A program made the translations under genes and the position numbers. This document shows, piece by piece, positions 36,370 through 44,649 of a DNA stretch of 64,000 nucleotides. Location of the stretch: the NCBI RefSeq assembly GCF_022345965.1, contig NZ_JAKRMU010000004.1:1-64000 (forward strand). Direction: 5' to 3'. A model generated the notes under the pieces. That model was not told the DNA's origin, ran no database searches, and was given only the letters and a program-made list of their open reading frames with translations. The first letter of the stretch is position 1, and every line of letters begins with the position of its first letter. The DNA is from Corynebacterium sp. ACRQK. Lineage in GTDB: Bacteria; Actinomycetota; Actinomycetes; Mycobacteriales; Mycobacteriaceae.

Positions 36370-37380
36370 ATGACCATGAACGATCCTTATATCCCCGACG
36401 ATCCCTTCGACCCGGGCGCGGGAATGCCCGAGGGGGCGGGCGTGGCGCCCGTAGAAATGGAAGTGCCGGAGGAATACCGCGCACCCGAGGGCTTCCGCTC
36501 CGGGTTCGTCAGCTTCGTGGGGCGGCCGAACACCGGCAAGTCCACCCTGACGAACGCACTGGTGGGGGAGAAGATCGCCATCACCGCCGACCAGCCGGAA
36601 ACCACGCGCCACCCGATCCGCGGTATCGTCCACCGCGAGGATGCGCAGATCATTCTGGTGGACACTCCCGGCCTGCACCGGCCCCGCACGCTGCTTGGCG
36701 AGCGGCTGAACGAAGTGGTGAAGGAAACGTACTCGGATGTGGACGTCATCGCCATGTGCGTGCCCGCGGACGAGAAGATCGGCCCGGGGGACCGCTGGAT
36801 TGTGGACGCCGTGCGTTCCGTCGCGCCGAAAACTCCGCTGATCGGTGTGGTGACGAAGCTGGACAAGGTTTCCAAGGACCAGGTCGGTGCGCAACTGCTG
36901 GCACTGCACGAACTGCTGGACGGGGCGGACGTGGTGCCAGTTTCCTCCACCAAGCAGGTGCAGCTGGATGTGCTGCTGGACGTACTGCGCGACCAGCTGC
37001 CGGAAGGGCCGAAGTTCTACCCGGACGACCACGTAACCGACGACGACCGCGATACCCGCATGGCCGAGCTGATCCGCGAAGCCGCGCTGGAGGGGTTGCA
37101 CGACGAGCTGCCGCACTCCGTGGCCGTGCAGATTGAGGAGGTCGTGCCGAACCCGCAACGCGAGGGCGTGCTGGACGTGCACGCGGTGATTTACGTGGAG
37201 CGCGAAGGCCAGAAGGCGATCCTGCGAGGCAAGGACGGGCGGCGCCTGTCGCGCATCGTCCACCGCTCCCGGCTGGAAATCGTGAAGATGTTGGACCAGA
37301 ACATCTACCTGGACGTGCACATTAAGGTGGCGAAGAACTGGCAGTCGGATCCGAAGCAGTTGGGGCGGATGGGGTTCTAG
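36370..37380 (+). CDS. era: GTPase Era
   Basis: A 336-residue ribosome-assembly GTPase. G1 is FVGRPNTGKSTLTNAL, G2 lies in the TTRHPIRG loop, G3 is DTPGLHRP, G4 TKLD and G5 PVSSTK. A C-terminal KH domain carries PNPQREGVLDVHAVIYVERE and the basic KAILRGKDGRRLSRI. Era binds the 3' end of 16S rRNA during 30S maturation. An acidic N-terminal extension of ~40 residues (DPYIPDDPFDPGAGMPEG) precedes the G domain. It follows the ybeY-CNNM genes by 38 bp. Confidence 0.93.
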   Translation: MTMNDPYIPDDPFDPGAGMPEGAGVAPVEMEVPEEYRAPEGFRSGFVSFVGRPNTGKSTLTNALVGEKIAITADQPETTRHPIRGIVHREDAQIILVDTPGLHRPRTLLGERLNEVVKETYSDVDVIAMCVPADEKIGPGDRWIVDAVRSVAPKTPLIGVVTKLDKVSKDQVGAQLLALHELLDGADVVPVSSTKQVQLDVLLDVLRDQLPEGPKFYPDDHVTDDDRDTRMAELIREAALEGLHDELPHSVAVQIEEVVPNPQREGVLDVHAVIYVEREGQKAILRGKDGRRLSRIVHRSRLEIVKMLDQNIYLDVHIKVAKNWQSDPKQLGRMGF

Positions 37381-37551
37381 CGGTTTAGCCCGTCTTGGGC
37401 TTGATCCGGGTTTGACCGATTTTTTTCGGTGCTGCCCGGTGAGCGGAGGCGATGTGCGATACGTTGGTCTAGACTTTAATCTCGCACATTCGTGGCGCCT
37501 AACGCGCTCCCAACCAGGCGCATGGTTTGCGCCGCTAGGAAAGGGCTATTA

Positions 37552-38226
37552 GTGACAACCCCGTCTAACCCATACGGTTCCGATGATTCCGGCAAGCACT
37601 CAGCGGATGGCGCTGGCTACGGTGCCGGCGATAACGGCGCTGCAAACTACGGCGCAGCCGATAACGCCGGCCTGAACCACGGTTCCGGACAGGACCAGAC
37701 GCAGGACTACTCCCAGGGCTTTGGCCAGTACAGTCAGCAGGATCAGTACTCTCAGTCCGGCGCCTATGGCCAGCCGAACCAGTTCGACCAGAACCAGTTC
37801 GGCCAGCAGGAGCCTTGGGGCCAACAGAACCAGCCGCAGGGCGCCGCCGGTTTTCAGGCCTACCCGAACCAGCAGATGGCGAACTCTACGGGTGCTGATA
37901 AGGATGGTTTCTTCTCTGCTCTGTTCGACTTCAGCTTCACCCGCTACGTCACCCCGTCGGTGGTGAAGGTGCTGTACATCCTGTTGATGATCGTCGTTGG
38001 TCTGTTTGTTCTGCTGGCTATCATCGGCTTCTTGGCAGCGATGGCGCAGGATGCTTCTGGAATCCTCCTGGCGCTCATCGGCATCCCGCTGGTGCTCCTC
38101 GGCGCCGTTGCGTGGCTGGCGTTCTACCGCGTTGGTCTGGAGGTCGCTGTATCCATCATCCGCACTGCGCAGTCGGTGCAGTCCATCGACGAGCGACAGG
38201 CGCGTACTTCGACCAACGGGAGCTAG
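37552..38226 (+). CDS. DUF4282 membrane protein with Gln/Gly/Tyr-rich N-terminus
   Basis: The 224-residue protein starts at a GTG after AAAGGG. Residues 1-130 are low complexity, rich in Gln, Gly, Tyr, Asn and Asp (SQGFGQYSQQDQYSQSGAYG). Residues 140-215 form a DUF4282 domain with two membrane helices (VVKVLYILLMIVVGLFVLLA and the next hydrophobic stretch) ending in YRVGLEVAVSIIRTAQSV. DUF4282 proteins are of unknown function. A shorter paralogue follows 3 bp downstream, so the two are translated from one message and may form a heteromer. Confidence 0.75.
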   Translation: MTTPSNPYGSDDSGKHSADGAGYGAGDNGAANYGAADNAGLNHGSGQDQTQDYSQGFGQYSQQDQYSQSGAYGQPNQFDQNQFGQQEPWGQQNQPQGAAGFQAYPNQQMANSTGADKDGFFSALFDFSFTRYVTPSVVKVLYILLMIVVGLFVLLAIIGFLAAMAQDASGILLALIGIPLVLLGAVAWLAFYRVGLEVAVSIIRTAQSVQSIDERQARTSTNGS

Positions 38227-38229
38227 CCG

Positions 38230-38613
38230 ATGGGAAACGAATCTTTTCTTTCTGGGCTCTTTGACGTTAGCTTTCAGAAGTACACGACTCGGTCGTTTCT
38301 GCGGGTGTTGTACATCATCGCCATGATCGTGATCGGTCTGTACTTGGTGTTTTCGCTGATCGGTACATGGACTGGCAATTCTATCGTCGACTTCGCCGCA
38401 TCCAGTGATAGCACCGTCCAAGGCGATAACAAGGTGGAGTTTTCCATGGGCGGTGGGGATTCCGTTGGAGCCAAGCTGATTTCCTCCGTAGTCTCGATCT
38501 TCCAAGCCATCGTTAACTTGGCGATCGTTCGTATCGTCCTGGAGGTATTCGTGGCTCTGACCAGCACCGCTGCCGCGTGGGATCGCATCAAGCAGCGGGG
38601 TATGTCCGCCTAG
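38230..38613 (+). CDS. DUF4282 membrane protein, short paralogue
   Basis: This 127-residue protein begins SFLSGLFDVSFQKYTTRSF, aligned with FFSALFDFSFTRYVTPSV in the preceding product. It has two membrane helices separated by an external loop (DFAASSDSTVQGDNKVEF). It lacks the low-complexity arm of its neighbour. Tandem duplication is evident from the shared motif. Its start lies 3 bp after the upstream stop, and recO begins 47 bp after its stop. Confidence 0.75.
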   Translation: MGNESFLSGLFDVSFQKYTTRSFLRVLYIIAMIVIGLYLVFSLIGTWTGNSIVDFAASSDSTVQGDNKVEFSMGGGDSVGAKLISSVVSIFQAIVNLAIVRIVLEVFVALTSTAAAWDRIKQRGMSA

Positions 38614-38660
38614 CTTGTCTAAGCCCGATCACTTTGGTGCAAGCGCTATACTTGCTGCCT

Positions 38661-39410
38661 ATGAGTAGAAGGTCTCGTCCCAGCTTCCGGGACGAGGCCT
38701 TTGTGCTTCGCACCTACAAACTGGGCGAGGCCGACCTGATCCTCGTCCTGCTCACCAGGGACAACGGCTTGATCCGCGCCGTAGCCAAGGGCATCCGCAA
38801 AACCCGCTCCCGCTTCGGCGCCCGGCTGGATCGCTTTTCCCGCGTTGACGTGCAGGTTTATCCCGGCCGTTCCTTGGCCAACGTCACCGACGCCGCCACC
38901 GTCGCCACCTACGCCTCGCCGATTGTCGCGGATGTCGATCGCTTTTACGCGGGGGCGGCGATGCTGGAGATGGCCCAGGTCTTTGCCGCCGAGCCTTCGT
39001 CGGCGCACTCGATCTTTTTTCTTCTGGACGCCGCACTCCAGCAACTAACCACCTCAGCCCTCCCTCCGGTCAGCGTGGCCGACGAGTTCGTGCTGCATGG
39101 CCTGGAAGTCGCCGGCTGGGAGCCGAGCCTGGTCGACTGTGCGCAGTGCGGCAAGCGCGGCCCCCACCGAGCGTTTCACCCGGGGGCCGGGGGTGCGGTG
39201 TGCGTGACGTGCAGGCCCCCGGGCGCGTTCACGCCGCCGTCGGCGGCGGTACACGCCCTGTGGCTGCTGAAGAAGGGGCGTCACGAACAAGCAGCCCAAG
39301 TATTCCGCGCCCAGCAGGGGCAAGACATCGCGGCACAATCGCATCGCCTGTTGTTGGCACACGTGCGGCAGCAGCTGGAGGTAGGCTGCCCGGCTTACGC
39401 AGCGCTATAG
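38661..39410 (+). CDS. recO: DNA repair protein RecO
   Basis: A 249-residue protein with an N-terminal OB fold (RDEAFVLRTYKLGEADLILV and following) and a helical C-terminal region. A four-cysteine zinc module has one pair in CAQCGKRG and the other in CVTC. RecO loads RecA onto SSB-coated DNA with RecR. The ATG at 38661 starts the conserved region; an in-frame ATG at 38577 overlaps the upstream gene and is unlikely. uppS follows on the same strand. Confidence 0.92.
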   Translation: MSRRSRPSFRDEAFVLRTYKLGEADLILVLLTRDNGLIRAVAKGIRKTRSRFGARLDRFSRVDVQVYPGRSLANVTDAATVATYASPIVADVDRFYAGAAMLEMAQVFAAEPSSAHSIFFLLDAALQQLTTSALPPVSVADEFVLHGLEVAGWEPSLVDCAQCGKRGPHRAFHPGAGGAVCVTCRPPGAFTPPSAAVHALWLLKKGRHEQAAQVFRAQQGQDIAAQSHRLLLAHVRQQLEVGCPAYAAL

Positions 39411-39443
39411 GGTTAGTGGTGCGCGTGTGGCAATATAGTACGG

Positions 39444-40193
39444 GTGAGTAGCACTGATTATCCGCACGTGGACCGTTCCGAGATTCCGCCGGAGCTCCGC
39501 CCGAAGCACATTGCGCTGGTGATGGACGGCAACGGGCGCTGGGCCGAGGAGCGCGGCATGGTCCGCACCGAGGGGCACCGCCGCGGCGAGGCTGTGCTGA
39601 TGTCTTTGGTTGAGGAGTGCATCGAGCTGGGTGTGGACTACCTCTCCGCCTATGCGTTCTCCACCGAAAACTGGCGCCGGTCAGCCGACGAGGTGCGCTT
39701 TTTGATGGGCTTCAACCGCGACGTGCTGCGCCGCCAGCGCGATTACCTGAACAGCCTGGGGGTGCGGATCCGCTGGGTGGGGCGCCGCCCGCGTCTGTGG
39801 CGCACCGTGATTGCGGAACTGGAACAGGCCGAGGAGCTGACGAAGAACAACACGACCATGACCTTGGGCATGTGCGTGAACTACGGTGGCCGGGCGGAGA
39901 TCGCGGACGCGGCGCGTTGGATCGCAGAGGACGTGAAGGCGGGGAAACTGAAGCCCCGGCAGGTAAACGAGAAGACGTTCGCCCGCTACCTGGACGAGCC
40001 GGACATGCCGGACGTGGACCTGTTCTTGCGGCCGTCGGGTGAGATGCGAACCTCGAACTTCCTGCCCTGGCAGTCCACCTATGCGGAGATGGTGTACCAG
40101 GATGTGCTGTTCCCGGATTACACGCCGAATCACCTGCGCGCGGCGGTGCTAGAGTTTGCGAAGCGCGATAGGCGCTTTGGAGGTGTGAAGTGA
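39444..40193 (+). CDS. uppS: Polyprenyl (isoprenyl) diphosphate synthase UppS
   Basis: A 249-residue cis-prenyltransferase that makes the C50-C55 lipid carrier for cell-wall polymers. It has the diagnostic [18 protein letters not shown] with the catalytic Asp, then [20 protein letters not shown], and the C-terminal [20 protein letters not shown]. It starts at a GTG. Its stop overlaps the next gene's GTG (GTGA), so the two are coupled. Two such synthases are usual in mycolate-containing bacteria; this one is of the decaprenyl/long-chain Z type by context. Confidence 0.92.
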   Translation: MSSTDYPHVDRSEIPPELRPKHIALVMDGNGRWAEERGMVRTEGHRRGEAVLMSLVEECIELGVDYLSAYAFSTENWRRSADEVRFLMGFNRDVLRRQRDYLNSLGVRIRWVGRRPRLWRTVIAELEQAEELTKNNTTMTLGMCVNYGGRAEIADAARWIAEDVKAGKLKPRQVNEKTFARYLDEPDMPDVDLFLRPSGEMRTSNFLPWQSTYAEMVYQDVLFPDYTPNHLRAAVLEFAKRDRRFGGVK

Positions 40194-41356
40194 GCGATGT
40201 GACCGGCGCTAACGGGACGGATGCCACCGTGCAGCCACAGCCGACGAAGCGTCAGATTGCACGCTGGCAGCAGTACCTGGCAAACGAGCGCGCCGAGGGA
40301 GCCGTGTACCGCGAGCTGGCACGCAAGAAGACCGGCGAGGAGCGCGCCATCCTGCTGGGACTTGCAGAGGCAGAAGCGCGCCACGAGGCCTATTGGAAGA
40401 ACCGCCTCGGCGAATACGTGGGCCTGCCGCGCAAGGCAAGCCTGGATACCCGCATGAAGGCGTGGATGGCGCGGCGCTTCGGTTCGGTGTTCGTGCTGGC
40501 TCTGATGCAGTCTTCGGAGCAGCGCAACGAATACATTTCTGATGATGACGCTGACGATCAGCTTGCGGCGGACGAGGCGATTCACGCCGAGGTCGTCCGT
40601 GGCTTGGCCGCGCGCGGGCGCGCCCGCATGTCGGGCGATTTCCGCGCGGCGATCTTCGGCGCGAACGATGGCCTGGTTTCAAACCTGGCGCTGGTGCTGG
40701 GCATGGTTGGCACGGGTGGATCCTCGCACCTGGTGCTGGTCACCGGCATCGCTGGCCTGCTGGCTGGCGCGCTGTCGATGGCTGCTGGCGAGTATGTGTC
40801 CGTGACCTCGCAGAAGGAGCTGCTGGGTGCGAATGCCCCGGATCCGAACGCTAGCCGCTCGCTGCCGAACCTGGACGTGAACCAGAACGAGCTGGCGCTG
40901 GTGTACCGCGCCCGTGGCATGAGCGAGCAGGAGGCCACTGACCGCGCCCGCCGAGTTTTCGATTCCATCATCGAGACGAACCAGCCGGTGGGGGAGCAGG
41001 CCTTCGATGCAGAGAAGGTTGGCACTGTGTCCGCGCAGGGCGCCGGGGAGAGCATGGTGGAGCGCGCGGCTCCCGAACACGAGGATGGCGGTTCTGGCTT
41101 GTCCGCTGCGGTCTCCAGCTTCTTCTGCTTCGCGGTCGGCGCTTTGATCCCGGTGCTGCCGTATATCTTCGGCCTGGCGGGCTCCACCGCGGCGATTGTC
41201 TCCTGCGTGATGGTGGGGTTGGCCTTGATGTTTACCGGCTCTGTGGTGGGCTTGTTGTCTGGCGTGGAGCCGGGCCGACGCGCCTTGCGTCAATTGCTTA
41301 TCGGTTTCGGTGCTGCCGGGGCGACGTACCTGCTCGGCTCGCTGTTTAACGTTTAG
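40190..41356 (+). CDS. Rubrerythrin-like domain fused to a VIT1/CCC1 iron-manganese transporter
   Basis: The 388-residue protein joins two modules. Residues ~15-150 are ferritin/rubrerythrin-like, with metal-binding patterns [19 protein letters not shown] and [16 protein letters not shown]. Residues ~155-388 are a VIT1/CCC1 membrane domain with [34 protein letters not shown] and three further helices. This architecture (membrane-bound ferritin-like, MbfA) exports iron or manganese from the cytosol in other bacteria. It overlaps uppS by 4 bp and faces the zur gene convergently. Confidence 0.85.
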   Translation: MSDVTGANGTDATVQPQPTKRQIARWQQYLANERAEGAVYRELARKKTGEERAILLGLAEAEARHEAYWKNRLGEYVGLPRKASLDTRMKAWMARRFGSVFVLALMQSSEQRNEYISDDDADDQLAADEAIHAEVVRGLAARGRARMSGDFRAAIFGANDGLVSNLALVLGMVGTGGSSHLVLVTGIAGLLAGALSMAAGEYVSVTSQKELLGANAPDPNASRSLPNLDVNQNELALVYRARGMSEQEATDRARRVFDSIIETNQPVGEQAFDAEKVGTVSAQGAGESMVERAAPEHEDGGSGLSAAVSSFFCFAVGALIPVLPYIFGLAGSTAAIVSCVMVGLALMFTGSVVGLLSGVEPGRRALRQLLIGFGAAGATYLLGSLFNV

Positions 41357-41369
41357 TTCTAGATCTGGG

Positions 41370-41385
41370 TCCGCAGCTAGCTGCG
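41370..41385. terminator. Hairpin between convergent VIT1-type and zur genes
   Basis: CCGCAGCTAGCTGCGG is a perfect palindrome located in the 34-bp space between the two stops. No T run is present, so termination is only suggested by location. Confidence 0.4.
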
Positions 41386-41390
41386 GCTGG

Positions 41391-41822
41391 CTAGCTTGCG
41401 GACTTCTTCTGGCAGTCCCCGCATAGGCCGAAGATCTCGGCGGTGTGGCCGGACTTTTCGTAGCCGAACTTCTTGGCAGTCTCCGCAGCCCAGTCCTCGA
41501 CGGGGCCGCCGTCGATCTCCACGGTGCGGCGGCAGGAGGTGCACACCAGGTGATGGTGGTGGTCGTCGGTGGCGCAGGCGCGGTAGAGAGTCTCGCCAGT
41601 ATCGTCATAGAGCGTATCGATCGCCCCGGCTTCCGCCATCTGCTGCAGCGTTCGGTACACAGTGGTCAGGCCGACCTTGTGATCCTGGGCAACTAGCTTC
41701 TGGTGGATGTCTTGGGCACTACAGAACGTGGTGAGGCCTTCCAGTAGCTCCGCCACTGCGCGTCGTTGGCGGGTGTTGCGCTGGCCGATCTTGGGAAGTT
41801 TGTTGGTAGCTGGGGTGCTCAA
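41391..41822 (-). CDS. zur: Fur-family regulator, probable zinc repressor Zur
   Basis: A 143-residue Fur-family protein. The winged helix is RNTRQRRAVAELLEG to VGLTTVYRTLQQMAEAGAID. A HHHH cluster in TDDHHHHLVC and two CxxC pairs, CTSC and CGDC, form the metal sites. The cysteine pairs and the location next to uppS and glyS match the zinc-sensing branch in actinobacteria. It would repress zinc uptake genes when zinc is ample. No Zur box is evident before it. It is the only minus-strand gene in this stretch. Confidence 0.85.
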   Translation of the reverse strand: MSTPATNKLPKIGQRNTRQRRAVAELLEGLTTFCSAQDIHQKLVAQDHKVGLTTVYRTLQQMAEAGAIDTLYDDTGETLYRACATDDHHHHLVCTSCRRTVEIDGGPVEDWAAETAKKFGYEKSGHTAEIFGLCGDCQKKSAS

Positions 41823-42100
41823 GGCGAGCTCGCTCCTTGTGCTCTAAAAGTGCTCTAAATCTGTGTTGCGTGGCAAATCAATGCTCTATTTGCGGCAGGT
41901 AACCTGCGGTAACTATCCACACTAGGGCTCTTGCCGGTAATTTTCAATAAGCTTTCGATAAGTCCTCCTACGGCAGCTCCAACGCGGCACGATAGCGGTG
42001 TGCAGTCGTCGCGTGGACGGTACAGATGCCATCAGAACCTAAGTCCGTAGGCAACGGTGGCGGGCCAGAAAAATTGCCCAAATATATGTGCTCCGGACGC

Positions 42101-42130
42101 TTGACTTTCTAGAAACCCCCGGGCTAGATT
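42101..42130 (+). promoter_or_regulatory. Promoter of the 6C RNA
   Basis: TTGACT (42101-42106) and TAGATT (42125-42130) are separated by 18 bp, giving a start near 42137, at the first base of the folded RNA. Confidence 0.7.
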
Positions 42131-42136
42131 TAAGGC

Positions 42137-42271
42137 AGTTCCCTTGGGAGCGTGCGTAATCCCCCCCCCTCGCAGCTCCCAGCTATAGGGAACAGGCCCC
42201 ATTCTCTTTATGAGGAAAGCGTGGCCGGAACCCGCGGTATTTACCCCCCCCCTAGCCGCGGGTTCTTTTTT
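42137..42271 (+). ncRNA. 6C small RNA
   Basis: The family is defined by two hairpins whose loops carry at least six cytosines. Hairpin 1 (42146-42180) pairs GGGAGC with GCTCCC and TGCG with CGCA, exposing nine Cs at 42161-42169. An outer stem GTTCCCT/AGGGAAC (42138-42144, 42187-42193) closes it. Hairpin 2 (42228-42265) pairs GAACCCGCGG with CCGCGGGTTC, exposing nine Cs at 42244-42252, and runs into T6, acting as the terminator. 6C RNA is conserved in actinobacteria; in C. glutamicum it is abundant and linked to DNA-damage response. Boundaries are within a few bases. Confidence 0.9.
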
Positions 42272-42453
42272 ATCTTCACCCATTTTTATGACGCCCCTTC
42301 GGCCAGCTGCAGCGGTGGTTGCAGCGACATGCCAGGCGCCCCACCCCGACAGTGGGCTTTCACCTTGAACGGGTTAGAATGTGGGGCACAATAGCTGGAA
42401 AGTGCAACCCGTATTTCTAGCACGTATACCTCGACCAAGGAGACACGCCAACC

Positions 42454-43833
42454 ATGGCAAGCACCATTGATTCCGTCGTCAACCTAGCCAAGCGCAGGGG
42501 GCTGGTGTATCCCTGCGGCGAGATCTACGGTGGCACCCGCTCTGCCTGGGATTACGGTCCGCTGGGCGTAGAGCTGAAGGAGAACATCAAGCGCCAGTGG
42601 TGGCGCCACATGGTTACGTCCCGCCGTGACGTTGTCGGCCTGGATTCCTCCGTGATCCTGCCGAAGCGTGTCTGGGAAGTCTCCGGCCACGTTGAGGTGT
42701 TCACCGACCCGCTGGTTGAGTCCCTGCACACTCACAAGCGTTACCGCGCCGACCACCTGCTGGAGGCTTACGAGGAGAAGCACGGCCACCCGCCGGCAAA
42801 CGGCCTGGCCGACATCAACGACCCGGAGACCGGCCAGCCCGGCGCTTGGACCGAGCCGAAGGCTTTCTCCGGTCTGCTGAAGACCTTCCTGGGTCCGGTG
42901 GATGACAAGGAGGGGCTGCACTACCTGCGTCCGGAGACCGCGCAGGGTATTTTCACGAACTTCAAGAACGTGATGACCACCTCCCGCCAGAAGCCGCCGT
43001 TCGGCATCGCGCAGGTCGGTAAGTCCTTCCGCAACGAGATCACCCCGGGTAACTTCATTTTCCGCACCCGCGAGTTCGAGCAGATGGAGATGGAGTTCTT
43101 CGTCAAGCCGGGCGAGGACGAAGAGTGGCACCAGTACTGGATCGATGACCGCCACCAGTGGTACATCGACTTGGGTATCAACCCCGATAACCTGCGCCTT
43201 TACGAGCACCCGCAGGAGAAGCTGTCCCACTACTCCAAGCGCACCGTGGACGTGGAGTACGCCTTCCACTTCAACGGTTCCAAGTGGGGCGAGTTGGAGG
43301 GTGTGGCTAACCGCACCGACTATGACCTGCGCGTTCACTCTGAGGGTTCGGGCGAGGACCTCAGCTACTACGACCAGGCTGCGGACGAGCGTTGGATCCC
43401 GTACACCATTGAGCCCGCCGCCGGCCTTGGCCGTGCGATGATGGCCTTCCTTGTTGACGCCTACACGGAAGAAGAAGTGCCGAATGCGAAAGGTGGCACG
43501 GACACCCGCACGGTGCTGAAGCTGGACCGCCGTCTGTCTCCCGTCAAGATCGCGGTTCTGCCTCTGTCCAAGAAGGAGACGCTGACGCCGACCGCGGAGA
43601 AGATCGCCGACCAGCTGCGCGGCTTCTGGAACGTGGATTATGACACCTCCGGTGCTATCGGCCGCCGCTACCGTCGCCAGGACGAGATCGGCACGCCGTT
43701 CTGCGTGACCGTCGACTTCGACACCCTTGAGGACAACGCCGTGACTGTGCGCGAGCGCGACACGATGGAGCAGGAGCGCATCAAGATCGAGGATTTGCAG
43801 AGCTACTTCGCTGAGCGACTGGCGGGCTGCTAA
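42454..43833 (+). CDS. glyS: Glycyl-tRNA synthetase (class II, homodimer type)
   Basis: The 459-residue enzyme charges tRNA-Gly. Family features are the start [38 protein letters not shown], motif 2 in [32 protein letters not shown], motif 3 in [14 protein letters not shown], and the C-terminal anticodon-binding domain from [13 protein letters not shown]. The size fits the dimeric type rather than the two-subunit type. The ATG follows AAGGAGAC. It lies downstream of the 6C RNA terminator. A small tail-anchored protein gene follows after 2 bp. Confidence 0.95.
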   Translation: MASTIDSVVNLAKRRGLVYPCGEIYGGTRSAWDYGPLGVELKENIKRQWWRHMVTSRRDVVGLDSSVILPKRVWEVSGHVEVFTDPLVESLHTHKRYRADHLLEAYEEKHGHPPANGLADINDPETGQPGAWTEPKAFSGLLKTFLGPVDDKEGLHYLRPETAQGIFTNFKNVMTTSRQKPPFGIAQVGKSFRNEITPGNFIFRTREFEQMEMEFFVKPGEDEEWHQYWIDDRHQWYIDLGINPDNLRLYEHPQEKLSHYSKRTVDVEYAFHFNGSKWGELEGVANRTDYDLRVHSEGSGEDLSYYDQAADERWIPYTIEPAAGLGRAMMAFLVDAYTEEEVPNAKGGTDTRTVLKLDRRLSPVKIAVLPLSKKETLTPTAEKIADQLRGFWNVDYDTSGAIGRRYRRQDEIGTPFCVTVDFDTLEDNAVTVRERDTMEQERIKIEDLQSYFAERLAGC

Positions 43834-43835
43834 GC

Positions 43836-44459
43836 ATGTCGAGTGACATCCGCTGGGGCCTGCCGAGTGACGGACACACGTTCCCCATCTACGAAGGTCC
43901 CAGCAATGACCTCGTGAAGGTGGCGGAGTTCGCCGACGAGCGCGGCGTCACCAACATCCGCTTCGGTGGCGACACGTGGCAGCTGAGCGGTCCCGACGAC
44001 ACCAACGGCAGTAGTGGCGCCTCGGCTGCCGACGATGCCGCTGACGGTGAGTCGCGCGGCGGTGGCGTCACAAAGATTGACTGCACCGCGTCGGCGACGA
44101 CCCAGACGGGCACCTGGACAGTGACCGGCAACGGCAAGAGCTTCGGCAAGTCGGACCGTTACGAGGTGCAGGCCGACCGGCACCACGTGACGATCATCGC
44201 GGAGACCAAGAAGAACTTCGTGCTGGACATCGACGGCGAGAAGGTGGGGCAGTTCACCAGCGAGAACCGCGGCCTGCGGAACCTGCACGTGGAGTTCGAA
44301 GGCGCGGGGGAGAAGCTGCCGATCGACGTGCGCGTGTTCATTTCCTGGGCGGCGCGGCTGTGCATGGAGGCGCGGATGATCAGCTCGTCCTGGGCGATCA
44401 CCATCGCGCTGCTGTTGTGCATCCCGATCGTGGTGCTCTACTGGATTGGGTTTATCTAA
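43836..44459 (+). CDS. Hypothetical tail-anchored membrane protein
   Basis: A 207-residue protein with no signal peptide. The N-terminal part (about 1-50) is a small beta-rich region (RWGLPSDGHTFPIYEG), a Ser/Ala/Asp linker follows, then a second beta-rich region (TWTVTGNGKSFGKSDRYEVQ). A single hydrophobic helix at the very C-terminus (SSWAITIALLLCIPIVVLYW) would anchor it with the bulk in the cytosol. The family is not recognised. It begins 2 bp after the glyS stop and is probably co-transcribed. Confidence 0.65.
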   Translation: MSSDIRWGLPSDGHTFPIYEGPSNDLVKVAEFADERGVTNIRFGGDTWQLSGPDDTNGSSGASAADDAADGESRGGGVTKIDCTASATTQTGTWTVTGNGKSFGKSDRYEVQADRHHVTIIAETKKNFVLDIDGEKVGQFTSENRGLRNLHVEFEGAGEKLPIDVRVFISWAARLCMEARMISSSWAITIALLLCIPIVVLYWIGFI

Positions 44460-44548
44460 AACGCCGGATTGCGGGTTGGCGGGGAGCTGGGTTTGGTTTG
44501 ACTAAAACTGCATATCGAGGGTTAGCCCAAACTAAATAGGTAGCAAGA

Positions 44549-44581
44549 GTTCAACCCTCGTTAACTTCGTGTTCATTATTA
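44549..44581 (+). promoter_or_regulatory. PHO-box-like tandem repeat before the phosphate permease
   Basis: Three directly abutting 11-bp units begin GTTCAAC, GTTAACT and GTTCATT (44549, 44560, 44571). Tandem 11-bp units starting GTTCA are the classical actinobacterial PhoP-type operator. It lies about 70 bp before the phosphate permease gene, which suits phosphate control. Confidence 0.6.
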
Positions 44582-44649
44582 AAACCCGTTCTTTTTACCT
44601 CCATCAGACAAGGTGTTTCTGTCTGACATCTTGACGCTTTGGAGGAATC

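Larger units (their letters stand above)
41823..42453. other. 631-bp gap between zur and glyS, holding the 6C RNA
   Basis: The zur promoter side (41823-42060) has no protein gene; a near-palindrome GCAGGTAACCTGC lies at 41894-41906. From 42101 the 6C RNA promoter and gene are visible, ending in a T run at 42271. The region 42272-42453 contains the presumed glyS promoter; AAGGAGACACGCC supplies its ribosome site. Confidence 0.7.

Noticed and set aside
37386..37430. Terminator after era (AGCCC-GTCTT-GGGCT and a T run further on)
   Set aside because: The stem is only 5 bp and the T run is about 25 bases away, so it does not form a proper intrinsic terminator.
41894..41906. GCAGGTAACCTGC as a Zur or other operator
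   Set aside because: It lacks the A/T-rich core of known Zur boxes and is only an imperfect palindrome.
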